Source of the DNA: Paludibaculum fermentans
GTDB taxonomy: Bacteria > Acidobacteriota > Terriglobia > Bryobacterales > Bryobacteraceae
Length of the DNA stretch: 64,000 bases
Assembly (NCBI RefSeq): GCF_015277775.1
Contig: NZ_CP063849.1
Span: 7,765,501 to 7,829,500 of the forward strand
Reading direction: 5' to 3'
Position 1 is the stretch's first letter; every line of letters starts with the position of its first letter. The position numbers and the translations under genes were made by a program. This document shows, piece by piece, positions 1 through 8,455 of the stretch. The notes below the pieces were generated by a model, which saw only the letters and a list, made by a program, of their open reading frames with translations, was not told where the DNA came from and did no database searches.

Positions 1-1634
1 CCGATACCTGGCGCGGCCTCCGCGACGGTGTCCTGTTCCTGGCCGGAGCTGAAAACGGCGGCAAGCACGAACTCGTCTATCCCACGCCCGCTCCCGGAGT
101 CCGGTTCCACTCCCACCCCGAAGGCGAACTCACTGCCTCGCCCGACGGCTGGGACGGCATGGAGATCTACAACCGCCACGCCGACGCCGAGGACGACACC
201 GACTTCATCGCCTACCTGAAAGCAGCCCTCGCCGTGCCCGCCAAGGTGCAGGAACTGTCCGCCCTCTTCCGCCAGTACCCCGACGAGGCCTTCGCCTCCG
301 GCTGCGACTACTGGCCCGAGATCTTCGCCCGCTGGGACAGCATCAGCGCCACCCGCCCCTTCACCGGCATCGCCGCCAACGACGCCCACCAGAATCAAGT
401 ATTCGCGGGCGGCAAGCTCGTCCTCGATCCCTACCCCGTCGCCTTCCGCAACACGGTCACTCACATCCTGGCGAGGGAACTCTCCGAAGCGTCCGTGATC
501 GACTCCCTACGCGCCGGCCGCGCCTACGTTTCGCACGACTGGCTCTGCGACCCCGCCGGCTTCTCCTTCACCGCCGCCAACAACCTGGGCCTCTTTGAGA
601 TGGGCGACACCGTCCCGCTCGCCAGCACCACCCGCCTCACCGCCCGCTCCCCCATTCCCGCCAACTGGAAGTTCTTCCAGGACGGGAAGGTGGTCTCCGA
701 GCAGCAGGGCACTCAGGTATCATTCACCGTGCCCGGCCGCGGCTCCTACCGCGCCGAAGCCTGGCTGGAGGTCGACGGCGAACAGCGCCCCTGGATCTAC
801 ACCAATGCGATCCGCGCCGATAAGCCCGACTCCACCAAGATCGGCCTGCCCGGCATGGCCCTCGATGCGGGTGTCATCGTTGAGAAGGACATCCAGTACA
901 CTACCGGAGCGCCCGAGGACGCCGCCAAGCTCCAACTCGACATCTATAAGAAGAGCGACCTGCCCGCCAATGCGCCCGTCCTCTTCTTTGTCCACGGCGG
1001 CGCCTGGAAATCCGGCGATCGCAAACAGTACCCCTTCTTCGGCAATCTCTTCGCCAAGGCCGGCTACGTCGTCGTCGTCCCCAGCTACCGCCTCTCGCCC
1101 AAATACAAGCACCCCACTCACATTGAGGACATTGCCGCCGCCTTCGCCTGGACCGTGAAAAACGTCGCAGCCCATGGTGGCGATCCCGCGAAGATCCTCG
1201 CGGCCGGCCACTCCGCCGGCGGCCACCTGGTGGCGCTGCTGGCGACCAACCCCAAATACCTGGCCCCCCACAATCTGGATGCGAAGAGCATCCTCGGCGT
1301 GCTCGCCCTCAGCGGTGTCTATGACGTCACCGGCCTGGAAGGCTCCGCCTCGTCCAACGCCTTCGTCGGTGATGCCGAACTTCTGAAAGGCGCTTCCCCG
1401 GTCAAACAGATCCAGGCCGGCCTCCCGCCCTTCCTGGTCACCTATTGCCAGTGGGACTACGCCACCTTGCCCCAGCAGGCGATCGAGTTCGACAAAGCCC
1501 TGAAATCGGCCGGTCTCCGGTCGCAACTGGTCTATATTCCCGGCGAAAGCCACATTACCGAAATGACAAACATCACCAAACCCACGGATGCTTTGGCGCA
1601 AACCATGAAAGAGTTCATGGGAGGCCTGCAATGA
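1..1634 (+). CDS. PHP-type domain fused to alpha/beta-hydrolase (BD-FAE/esterase-like), 5' truncated
   Basis: The reading frame is open from position 3, so the true start lies left of the window. The N-terminal part reads like the C-terminal half of a PHP-superfamily metal-dependent phosphoesterase: an HSHPEGE stretch near 108-128, an ANDAHQ metal-binding-type motif near 376-393, and an Ig-like tail ending in a PWIYTNAI motif near 790-810. From about 880 a second domain starts with esterase hallmarks: an HGGAW oxyanion motif near 993-1007, a GHSAGG nucleophile elbow near 1204-1221, and a C-terminal GESHI containing the likely catalytic His. The esterase half resembles the BD-FAE/carboxylesterase family. 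The substrate is unknown. The stop overlaps the next start as ATGA, so the two are probably co-translated. The esterase half is secure; the PHP assignment is inferred from a partial domain. Confidence 0.8.
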   Translation, partial: DTWRGLRDGVLFLAGAENGGKHELVYPTPAPGVRFHSHPEGELTASPDGWDGMEIYNRHADAEDDTDFIAYLKAALAVPAKVQELSALFRQYPDEAFASGCDYWPEIFARWDSISATRPFTGIAANDAHQNQVFAGGKLVLDPYPVAFRNTVTHILARELSEASVIDSLRAGRAYVSHDWLCDPAGFSFTAANNLGLFEMGDTVPLASTTRLTARSPIPANWKFFQDGKVVSEQQGTQVSFTVPGRGSYRAEAWLEVDGEQRPWIYTNAIRADKPDSTKIGLPGMALDAGVIVEKDIQYTTGAPEDAAKLQLDIYKKSDLPANAPVLFFVHGGAWKSGDRKQYPFFGNLFAKAGYVVVVPSYRLSPKYKHPTHIEDIAAAFAWTVKNVAAHGGDPAKILAAGHSAGGHLVALLATNPKYLAPHNLDAKSILGVLALSGVYDVTGLEGSASSNAFVGDAELLKGASPVKQIQAGLPPFLVTYCQWDYATLPQQAIEFDKALKSAGLRSQLVYIPGESHITEMTNITKPTDALAQTMKEFMGGLQ

Positions 1635-2584
1635 GCGCCACGGCCGAGTTTGACGTAGTCGGCGTCGGCCTCAACGCCACCGACACCATGCTCGTCATCC
1701 CGCACTTCCCCTCCTACGGCGGCAAAGTGCCCTTCCTCACTGAGGTGCTCAGCCCCGGCGGCCAGGTGGCCAGCGCAATGGTGTGCTGCTCCGCGCTGGG
1801 TCTCCGCACCAAATACATCGGCACCATCGGCGATGATCAGCGCGGCGACATCCAGTGGCAGAGCCTCCAGGGCTCCGGCGTCAACCTGGACCACGTCCAG
1901 CGCCGCACCAACTGCCCAAACCAGTCCGCTTACATCCTCATCGATCAGACCACCGGAGAGCGCACCGTCTTCTGGAGCCGCTCCGACTGTCTCAAGATCG
2001 ATCCCGAGGAGATCACCCCGGAGCAGATCACCTGCGCCCGCCTGCTCCACATCGACGGACACGATACCCCCGCCGTCGCCCACGCTGCCCGCATCGCGCG
2101 CCAGCACGGCATCCCCGTCACAGTCGACGTCGACACCATCTACAAGGGCTTCGAACACGTCCTGCCCAACGTCGACTACCTCATCACCTCCAGCGAATTC
2201 CCGGAACGCTGGACCGGCGAAGCCGACCCCATGAAGGCCCTCATCCTGCTGCAGGACACTTACGGCATGAAGGTCGCCGCCATGACGCTCGGAGCCCACG
2301 GAGCCCTGGCCCGCGTCGGCGGCCGCTTCGTCTACTCCCCCGCCTTCGTGGTGAACTGCCTCGACACCACCGGCGCCGGGGACGTCTTCCACGGAGCCTT
2401 CTGCTACTCTGTGGTGAAAGGCTTCGAAATTGGCGAAGCCCTCGAATTTGCCAACGCAATGGCTGCTTTGAACTGTACCGCCATGGGCGCTCGCGGCGGC
2501 ATCTCGCCGGAATCCGAGGCCCGCGCCCTCATCGCCCGCGGAGAGCGCCGCACCAAGTCCGAGTTCAAAGCCTACCGGACCTGA
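1631..2584 (+). CDS. PfkB-family carbohydrate kinase
   Basis: A 317-residue ribokinase/PfkB fold sugar or nucleoside kinase. The N-terminal part has the SPGGQVASA glycine motif that binds the sugar, and the C-terminal part has the DTTGAGD signature (2362-2382) whose Asp is the catalytic base, followed by FHGAF. I chose the ATG at 1631, which overlaps the upstream esterase stop in ATGA; an upstream in-frame ATG at 1445 would lie deep inside the esterase gene. The next gene starts 4 bp after the stop, so this is an internal operon member. The substrate (ribose, fructose, adenosine or another) cannot be read from the sequence; the length fits the family. Confidence 0.9.
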   Translation: MSATAEFDVVGVGLNATDTMLVIPHFPSYGGKVPFLTEVLSPGGQVASAMVCCSALGLRTKYIGTIGDDQRGDIQWQSLQGSGVNLDHVQRRTNCPNQSAYILIDQTTGERTVFWSRSDCLKIDPEEITPEQITCARLLHIDGHDTPAVAHAARIARQHGIPVTVDVDTIYKGFEHVLPNVDYLITSSEFPERWTGEADPMKALILLQDTYGMKVAAMTLGAHGALARVGGRFVYSPAFVVNCLDTTGAGDVFHGAFCYSVVKGFEIGEALEFANAMAALNCTAMGARGGISPESEARALIARGERRTKSEFKAYRT

Positions 2585-2588
2585 GCGC

Positions 2589-3254
2589 ATGATCCCGATT
2601 CACGATTCGCAGCGCAGTTTCTCGAAGCCGGTGATGACCACCCTCATCATCGGCCTCAACGCGCTCGCGTTTCTGTTCGAGCTCTCCTTCGACCCGTTCA
2701 CCCGCAACGACCTCATTGCCGCCTTCGGCTTCGTCCCGGAGCACTTCCACTGGTTCACCCTCTTCACGTCCATGTTCCTGCACAGCGGCTGGATGCACCT
2801 GCTGGGCAACATGCTCTTCCTCTGGGTCTTTGGCGACAACATCGAGGACATCCTCGGCCGCGGCAATTTTCTCGTCTTCTACCTGCTCTGCGGCGTTGCC
2901 GCCGCCATGGGCCAGTACCTCATCAATCCCGATTCGCGCGTGCCCATGATCGGGGCCAGCGGCGCCATAGCCGGCATCATGGGCGCCTATATGATGAAGT
3001 TCCCTCACGCCCGCATCACCATGGTGGGCTGGTTCATCATCATCTTCTCCTTTGATCTGCCTGCCTACGCCGTGCTGCTCTATTGGTTTGCCCTCCAGTT
3101 CTTCAGCGGCTTCGGCTCCATCTCCGATATCCAGTCGCGCAGCGGCGGCACCGCCTTCTTCGCCCACATCGGCGGCTTCATCGCGGGCATGGCCCTCATC
3201 CACCTCTTCAAAACACGCGACCTCTACCGCCAGCGTCGCGACCTGCTCTGGTAA
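2589..3254 (+). CDS. Rhomboid-family intramembrane serine protease
   Basis: A 221-residue polytopic membrane protein. It has the rhomboid signature set: an HxxGN motif (HLLGNM, residues 70-75) that supplies the oxyanion Asn, the catalytic GASGAIAG motif with Ser124, and the catalytic His193 in AHIGGFIAG on the last core helix. About six hydrophobic segments are visible, with an N-terminal KPVMTTLIIGLN first helix. It would cleave transmembrane helices of unknown clients. It sits between a sugar kinase and a BshB1-like deacetylase with 4 bp and 0 bp spacing, so expression is almost certainly coupled. Functional linkage to those neighbours is not evident. Confidence 0.93.
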   Translation: MIPIHDSQRSFSKPVMTTLIIGLNALAFLFELSFDPFTRNDLIAAFGFVPEHFHWFTLFTSMFLHSGWMHLLGNMLFLWVFGDNIEDILGRGNFLVFYLLCGVAAAMGQYLINPDSRVPMIGASGAIAGIMGAYMMKFPHARITMVGWFIIIFSFDLPAYAVLLYWFALQFFSGFGSISDIQSRSGGTAFFAHIGGFIAGMALIHLFKTRDLYRQRRDLLW

Positions 3255-4001
3255 ATGTTTTATCCACCCTTACTCGACCTTGACGACGCGCCCGCCCTCG
3301 ACGTGCTGGCCCTCGCCGCCCATCCCGATGACATCGAACAGACCTGCGGCGGCGCCCTGCTCAAAATGGCCGAGATGGGCTACGTCACCGGAGCCCTCGA
3401 CCTCACCGCCGGCGACATGGGCACCCGCGGTACGCCCGAACTCCGCATGGAAGAGGCCCGCAAAGCCGCAACCATCCTGCGCCTCGGCTTCCGCGAAAAC
3501 CTCCAGATGCCCGACGCCCGCCTCGAGAACAGCATCCCCCTGCGCATGACCCTCATGGGCGTCATCCGCCGCCTCAAACCCAAGGTGCTCATCCTCCCTT
3601 ATTGGGAAGCCCGCCACCCCGATCACTACGTCGCCTCCATCCTCGGCTTCGAGGCCGCCTTCCTCTCCGGCATCCGCAAAATGGACGACCTCGCCGAACC
3701 GCACCGCCCCTTCAAAGTCGTCTACGCCTCCAGCTACGCCACCGTGAATCCGTCCTTCGTCGTGGACATCACGCCCTACTTCGAGCGCCGCATGGAATCC
3801 CTCTTCGCCTACGAATCCCAGTACGGCGAAACCGCCGAAGGCGCCGGCCTCTTCCCCAAAAAGGCCGAGATTCACGACCGCCTGCGGTCCATCGCCCGCT
3901 ACTACGGCAACCTGATCGGCGCCAAATACGGCGAGCCCTATGTCGTCAAGGAAACCATGAAGGTGGATGACATGGTCACCATGGGCGTACGATCGTTCTG
4001 A
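3255..4001 (+). CDS. bshB1: BshB1-like LmbE/PIG-L family N-acetylglucosamine deacetylase (bacillithiol biosynthesis type)
   Basis: A 248-residue LmbE-like zinc deacetylase. The first zinc motif AHPDD is at residues 22-26, and a second His-containing motif HPDH follows the conserved ILPYWEARH segment. The C-terminus (RYYGNLIGAKYGEPY) matches the BshB1 subtype, which removes acetyl from GlcNAc-malate, the second step of bacillithiol synthesis. The ATG begins directly after the TAA of the rhomboid gene with no spacer. No bshA or bshC is in the window, so the pathway assignment rests on family resemblance alone. Other LmbE enzymes act on mycothiol or lipid-linked GlcNAc. Confidence 0.85.
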   Translation: MFYPPLLDLDDAPALDVLALAAHPDDIEQTCGGALLKMAEMGYVTGALDLTAGDMGTRGTPELRMEEARKAATILRLGFRENLQMPDARLENSIPLRMTLMGVIRRLKPKVLILPYWEARHPDHYVASILGFEAAFLSGIRKMDDLAEPHRPFKVVYASSYATVNPSFVVDITPYFERRMESLFAYESQYGETAEGAGLFPKKAEIHDRLRSIARYYGNLIGAKYGEPYVVKETMKVDDMVTMGVRSF

Positions 4002-4023
4002 TCACTTTCAGGAGCGCGTGTCC

Positions 4024-5109
4024 ATGCCATCCCGGCGAGAATTTCTATCGGCGGCCTTAGCCGCCCAGGTACCCATCCGCAAGGTGCCCGACCCCGTCAT
4101 CCAGATCAAAGGCGAAAAGTTCCACTTCAACGACCAGCCCACCTACGCCGGCTGCGTCTGGAAGGGCCACCCCATTGAGGGCCTGTTGCTGAACTCGCGC
4201 ATGGTCCAGGGCATCTACGACGACGAGAACCCGCAAACCGTCGCCCGTTGGGCTTACCCCGACACCGGCAAGTGGGACCCCAACCGCAACACCCAGGAGT
4301 TCCTCGACAGCCTGTCGTCCTGGCGCAAACACGGTCTGCGCGCCATCACCCTCAACCTCCAGGGCGGCAGTCCCCAGGGCTACTCCAAGGAACAGCCGTG
4401 GCGCAACAGCGCCATCGCCCTCGACGGCTCCCTCAAGCCTGCCTACATGAAGCGGCTGCAGCTCATCCTCGACAAGGCCAAGCTCTGGCACATGGGTGTG
4501 ATCCTCGGCATCTTCTACTTCGGCCAGGACGAATACCTCGCCAACGACGATGCCGTCCGCAAGGCCGTCCGCGAAACGCTGCTCTTCCTCCAGAACGGCC
4601 GCCACTGGCACGTCATGGTCGAGATTGCCAACGAGTGCGACGGCAAAGGCTACCAGCAGCCGCTCATCCAGGCTCCGCGCATCCACGAACTCATCGCCCT
4701 CGCCAAATCGATCAACACCGGCGGCCAGCGCAACTACGTCAGCGCCAGCTTCAACGGCGGCGCCATCCCCCATGCCAACGTCGTCAGGGAGTCCGACTTC
4801 CTCCTCCTGCACGGCAACGGCGTCAGCGATCCCAAACGCATTACGCAGATGGTGGAGCAGACCCGCCAGGTGGACGGCTATCGTCCCATGCCCATCCTCT
4901 TCAATGAGGACGACCACTTCGACTTCGACAAAGCCGAGAACAACTTCGCCGCCGCGGTCGCCGCCGGAGCCTCGTGGGGCTACTTCGACCCTGGCGAAAG
5001 CAACTACAAGGACGGCTTCCAGTGCCCGCCCGTGAACTGGGGCATCAACACCGACCGCAAGAAGGCCTTCTTCCAACTCGTGGCCGAAATGACCGGGTCG
5101 CGGGTCTGA
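4024..5109 (+). CDS. Secreted GH5-like (clan GH-A type) glycoside hydrolase, putative
   Basis: A 361-residue protein starting SRREFLSAALAAQ, a short Tat-like (twin-Arg) leader. I prefer the ATG at 4024, preceded by a GGAG-containing site near 4010; an upstream in-frame ATG at 3967 would overlap bshB1. The body looks like a TIM-barrel cellulase-superfamily domain: a VEIANEC segment resembles the acid/base Asn-Glu at the end of strand 4, and the later LFNEDDH segment supplies another acidic cluster near strand 7. The substrate is unknown. It may be a hydrolase or a noncatalytic relative. It follows bshB1 by 22 bp and precedes a cupin by 40 bp. Confidence 0.65.
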   Translation: MPSRREFLSAALAAQVPIRKVPDPVIQIKGEKFHFNDQPTYAGCVWKGHPIEGLLLNSRMVQGIYDDENPQTVARWAYPDTGKWDPNRNTQEFLDSLSSWRKHGLRAITLNLQGGSPQGYSKEQPWRNSAIALDGSLKPAYMKRLQLILDKAKLWHMGVILGIFYFGQDEYLANDDAVRKAVRETLLFLQNGRHWHVMVEIANECDGKGYQQPLIQAPRIHELIALAKSINTGGQRNYVSASFNGGAIPHANVVRESDFLLLHGNGVSDPKRITQMVEQTRQVDGYRPMPILFNEDDHFDFDKAENNFAAAVAAGASWGYFDPGESNYKDGFQCPPVNWGINTDRKKAFFQLVAEMTGSRV

Positions 5110-5149
5110 GCTGGTACCCGGGCCCGTCCCTGGCGCATCATAAAAGAGA

Positions 5150-5488
5150 ATGCCCCAAGGAACCATCGTCCGTGCCGCTGCCGGCCAGGCCCAGTTCTCA
5201 CCGGAAAAAATGGGCAAGGTCTCGCTGGCTGCGGCCGACCACTTGTACGCCGGGCTGAACTGCCTGCTCCCCGGCCAGCAGCACCAGGCCCACACCCACG
5301 CCGACCAGGACAAGATGTACGTGGTCCTTGACGGCGCTGGGGAAGTTCAACTCGGCGAAGAACTTTCGGCCGTCGCCGCGGGCGACCTCATCCTCGCGCC
5401 CGCCGGTGTGCTCCACGGAATCCGCAACACCGGCGTCGACCCGCTTGTCGTCCTGGTCGTCTTCAGCCCGCCGCCCACCCGCAAATGA
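5150..5488 (+). CDS. Small single-domain cupin protein
   Basis: A 112-residue protein with one cupin barrel. The first cupin motif is visible as HQAHTHADQDKMY, with two His and a downstream Glu/Asp as metal ligands, and the second as APAGVLHGIRNTG, carrying the last His. Such proteins can be small metalloenzymes or sugar- or hormone-binding sensors; nothing here fixes a substrate. The stop overlaps the next start in ATGA (5485-5488), so it is translationally coupled to the beta-lactamase-like gene. Confidence 0.85.
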   Translation: MPQGTIVRAAAGQAQFSPEKMGKVSLAAADHLYAGLNCLLPGQQHQAHTHADQDKMYVVLDGAGEVQLGEELSAVAAGDLILAPAGVLHGIRNTGVDPLVVLVVFSPPPTRK

Positions 5489-6408
5489 TGCGCCTGGCCC
5501 TGCTCCTGCTGCTCGCCGCCGCGGCTTTCGGCCAGGATGCCGATGTCCAGACCCCGGCCACCAAAGCCCTCGCGGCCGAGCTCACGCGCATCGAGCAGGA
5601 GTCCGGCGGCCAACTCGGACTCGCCGCCATCTGCCCCGAAACGAACCTGCGCATCGGCTGGCGCGCTACGGACCGCTTCCCCCTGGCCGAGCTCTACCAC
5701 CTGCCCGTCGCCCTGCGCGTCATTGGCCTGATGGAGGCCGGGCTCCTCCCCTTCCGCAAAATGGTCAAGGTGGAACCCGAGAATTACGTCCCCGGCCACA
5801 GCCCCATCCGCGAACGTTATCCCGAAGGCGCCGTTCTCACTATTGGCCAGCTCCTGCGCTATGCCATTGCGGAAAACGACGCCACCGCCGCGGCCTTCCT
5901 GCTCTCTCTCTCAGGCGGAACACCGCCCCTCAAAACCACCCTGGAACGTCTGGTGAAAGACGGCATCCGCATCGATCGCACCGCCAAGGAAACCCGTGAC
6001 GATTTCGACAAACGCGGACCCGTGGCGTTGGCCATGGATCCGCGCGACTCCGCCACGCCGGAGGCCTACACAGCGCTGCTCACCATGGTGCACCGCCGCC
6101 AGCTTCTCAAACCGAAGCCGTCCGAGCTCCTGCTCACCTGGATGACGGAGGCCAGCCAGTGTCCAAACCGCCTCAAGGCCCTGCTCCCCGCGGACGTGCA
6201 GGTGTGGCACCTCCCCGGCACCGGAGGCACGAAGGACAAACTGAATCTCTGCACCAGCGACGCCGGCGGCATCGTCCTGCCCGGAGACCAGGGCCACATC
6301 CTGCTCAGCGTCTTCCTGAAGCTCTCGCCGCAGGACGAAGCCGCTCGCGAAAAGACCCTGGCTGAGGCCGCCCGGGCCGTCTATCGTTTCTTCACCACCC
6401 CGCAGTAG
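5485..6408 (+). CDS. Secreted class A beta-lactamase-fold protein lacking catalytic residues
   Basis: A 307-residue protein with a signal peptide (LALLLLLAAAAFGQ). The overall layout follows class A beta-lactamases: a FPLAELYHLPVAL block, a VPGHSPI block, an AENDATAAAFLL block, a DPRDSATPEAYTALL block and a C-terminal LPGTGG block. The first block is where the SxxK nucleophile should be, but Glu and His occupy the Ser70 and Lys73 positions. The SDN Ser130 position is Glu, and the KTG motif has become LPG. It is therefore probably not a hydrolase but a binding or structural pseudoenzyme. It overlaps the cupin gene by ATGA. A second in-frame ATG follows immediately at 5488. Confidence 0.8.
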   Translation: MMRLALLLLLAAAAFGQDADVQTPATKALAAELTRIEQESGGQLGLAAICPETNLRIGWRATDRFPLAELYHLPVALRVIGLMEAGLLPFRKMVKVEPENYVPGHSPIRERYPEGAVLTIGQLLRYAIAENDATAAAFLLSLSGGTPPLKTTLERLVKDGIRIDRTAKETRDDFDKRGPVALAMDPRDSATPEAYTALLTMVHRRQLLKPKPSELLLTWMTEASQCPNRLKALLPADVQVWHLPGTGGTKDKLNLCTSDAGGIVLPGDQGHILLSVFLKLSPQDEAAREKTLAEAARAVYRFFTTPQ

Positions 6409-6722
6409 CGCCAACCCCGGCCGCAACCCGAACTGCCCCTCCAGCCCCCTGTGCGGCGGACCTCAATCCTCTTAGAGCTTCCGCCCCACCTCATCGCCCT
6501 GCCGCCAAAGTCGCGCGCCCTGGCCTCGGATTCATGGCGAGCTGCGTCCCGAGAAATCAGGAAGCCATTTGTGAGAAGTCGCAAATCATGAAAACTCATG
6601 CTTTGCTCTCAATGAGTAGGTGATTGTTTTCAGAGGTTTACGGCGACACTGCCGTGGCCCCCAGCTTGCACTCTATGAGGTGTCACGACGATGACACCAA
6701 GGAAACGGAGCTTACACAGACC
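6409..6722. other. Non-coding region upstream of the AhpD-like operon
   Basis: About 314 bases without a credible gene. The first half is GC-rich with no clear hairpin plus T-run after the upstream stop. The second half is more AT-rich and contains the perfect palindrome at 6679-6698 and an AAGGAAACGGAG stretch that could serve as ribosome-binding site. It probably holds the promoter of the operon at 6723. Confidence 0.6.
6679..6698. promoter_or_regulatory. Perfect 7-6-7 palindrome, candidate operator
   Basis: GGTGTCA, a 6-base spacer CGACGA, then TGACACC. Both arms match perfectly. It ends 24 bp before the ATG at 6723. The spacing and symmetry fit a dimeric repressor site of TetR, GntR or MarR type. 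No regulator gene lies next to it. Confidence 0.5.
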
Positions 6723-7280
6723 ATGCAGCGGATCACAGCAATCAATCACGCCGATGCCACGGGCAAGGCGAAACAACTTCTCGATGGCGTCCAGGCCAAA
6801 TTGGGCATTACACCCAATCTGATGAAGACGCTCGCCACGTCGCCCTCCGCCCTCGAAGGCTACCTGCACTTCGGGGCTGCGCTCGCCACCGGCGTCCTGA
6901 ATGCGAAGTTCCGCGAGCAGATCGCCATTGCCGTCGCCCAGGCGAACTCCTGCGAGTACTGCCTTTCGGCGCACTCCGCCATCGGCGGGATGGTCGGCTT
7001 GACTCCGGAAGAGATTGCGGCCAGCCGCGACGCGCATGCCGCCGACGCCAGGCGCGACGCCGGACTACGGTTCGCCCAGGCCATCGTCGTGCAGCGCGGC
7101 GAAGTGTCGGACGCCGCACTTGCCAGTGTCCGGCAGGCCGGCTACACCGACGCCGAGATCACGGAAGTGGTCGCCAACGTCGCCATCAACATCTTCACCA
7201 ACTACTTCAATCATGTAGCCCGCACGGAAGTGGATTTCCCGCTCGTGCCCGTAGCCATGGCCGGCCACCAGTCCGCCTAG
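6723..7280 (+). CDS. AhpD/carboxymuconolactone decarboxylase-family peroxidase-related protein
   Basis: A 185-residue all-helical protein of the AhpD-like family. The diagnostic CxxC...H motif appears as CEYCLSAHS; in active relatives these two Cys and the His form a thiol redox centre that reduces peroxides or acts as a disulfide reductase. I start at the ATG at 6723 (MQRITAINHA), the normal family N-terminus; an upstream in-frame ATG at 6624 would add sequence unlike the family and read through the palindrome at 6679. It heads a likely operon with an epoxide-hydrolase-like gene 24 bp downstream. Confidence 0.88.
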   Translation: MQRITAINHADATGKAKQLLDGVQAKLGITPNLMKTLATSPSALEGYLHFGAALATGVLNAKFREQIAIAVAQANSCEYCLSAHSAIGGMVGLTPEEIAASRDAHAADARRDAGLRFAQAIVVQRGEVSDAALASVRQAGYTDAEITEVVANVAINIFTNYFNHVARTEVDFPLVPVAMAGHQSA

Positions 7281-7304
7281 CGGAATGCCCCAGGAGACAA
7301 CACG

Positions 7305-8303
7305 ATGAACACCAGGATTCTGACCTCGATTCTCGGCGGCCTCGCCCTCCTCGCCTCCGCCTCGGCGGGCGTCCCCACCAGCTATAAGACGGCCAAAGTG
7401 GATGGACTCACCATCGCTTACCGCGAGGCCGGTGATCCGGACAGCCCCAAATTGGTCCTGCTGCACGGCTTTCCCGCCTCGTCGCATCAGTACCGTGACC
7501 TGATCCCCGCGCTGGCGGCTCGCTTCCACGTCATAGCGCCCGACTATCCAGGTTTTGGCAACAGCGATATGCCGGATCCCGCGGTCTATGCGTACTCGTT
7601 CGACAAGCTGTCCGAAGTGGTGGAAATGTTTCTCAAGGACCGCGGCTTCGATCACTACGGGCTCTTCGTGCAGGACTACGGCGGACCGGTCGGGTTCCGC
7701 ATCGTGACGCGCCACCCGGAAGCTCTCGACTGGCTGATCATCCAGAACACCAACGCCTACGAGATCGGCTTCACCAAGGCCTGGGATGGATTCCGGGGCG
7801 CCTTGTGGAAAGACCGCAGCCCGCAGACCGAGAAGCCTTTGGCCGCCTTCCTGGAACATGACGCGATCAAAGGCATCTATCTGTTCGGCGCGAAGAACCC
7901 GGAACTCATCAGCCCGGATAACTGGGAGTCGGACTCCGCCTTCCTGCAACGCCCGAATGCCCGCCGGGTGCAGTTGGACCTCTTCTACGACTACCGCAAG
8001 AACGTCGAACTCTATCCCAAATGGCAGGCGTTCCTGAGGGAGCATCAACCCAAAACAATCATCTTCTGGGGACAGAACGATATCTTCTTCACGCCAGAGG
8101 GCGGCGAGGCCTTTCTCAAGGATCTGCCCGCCGCCGAGATGCACCGCTTGGCCTCCGGCCACTTTGCGGTGGAGGACTCCCTGAACGAGATTGCCGGAGG
8201 AATGACCCGCTTCTACAACGAGAAGGTCGCCGGCCTGCAAGGCAAGATGAGCCAGGGCATGGACAAAGCCAGGGACAAGGCGATGCACAACGGCATGCGC
8301 TAA
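7305..8303 (+). CDS. Epoxide hydrolase/haloalkane dehalogenase-like alpha/beta hydrolase with signal peptide
   Basis: A 332-residue protein with an AGGAG ribosome-binding site and an N-terminal signal peptide cut near ASASAG. The alpha/beta-hydrolase core has HGFP (54-57, oxyanion), an Asp nucleophile at 124 in FVQDYGG, Asp259 in WGQND, and catalytic His286 in SGHFAVED. An Asp rather than a Ser nucleophile places it with epoxide hydrolases and dehalogenases, not esterases. The C-terminal 30 residues (KMSQGMDKARDKAMHN) are a Met/Lys-rich helical tail not typical of the family. Together with the flanking AhpD-like and FMN-reductase genes it suggests detoxification of reactive compounds, probably in the periplasm. 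Confidence 0.85.
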   Translation: MNTRILTSILGGLALLASASAGVPTSYKTAKVDGLTIAYREAGDPDSPKLVLLHGFPASSHQYRDLIPALAARFHVIAPDYPGFGNSDMPDPAVYAYSFDKLSEVVEMFLKDRGFDHYGLFVQDYGGPVGFRIVTRHPEALDWLIIQNTNAYEIGFTKAWDGFRGALWKDRSPQTEKPLAAFLEHDAIKGIYLFGAKNPELISPDNWESDSAFLQRPNARRVQLDLFYDYRKNVELYPKWQAFLREHQPKTIIFWGQNDIFFTPEGGEAFLKDLPAAEMHRLASGHFAVEDSLNEIAGGMTRFYNEKVAGLQGKMSQGMDKARDKAMHNGMR

Positions 8304-8321
8304 GGTGACTTATGCGAAATC

Positions 8322-8347
8322 GCCGGGATCCGGTCCAGGATCCCGGC
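8322..8347. terminator. 10-bp perfect hairpin after the hydrolase gene, no T-run
   Basis: GCCGGGATCC, loop GGTCCA, GGATCCCGGC. It starts 19 bases after the stop at 8303. No U-tract follows on either strand, so it may be an RNA-stabilising hairpin or a non-canonical terminator rather than a standard intrinsic terminator. Confidence 0.4.
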
Positions 8348-8455
8348 GGCGTGATCGGAAGTTCGCGAATCCTGCGAGTATATGCGCATCCAATAGAGGA
8401 ACCGGTCCGGCGAGGCCCTTGCCGGCAGCCGGCACTGTGAAGTCAGGATTTACAA

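Noticed and set aside
720-1631. Long open frame on the minus strand inside the esterase gene
   Set aside because: Antisense shadow of a strong coding region; no domain and Gly/Val-rich composition typical of such frames.
4057-5313. 418-codon minus-strand open frame
   Set aside because: Antisense to the GH5-like gene and cupin; Val/Ala/Gly-rich, no recognisable family.
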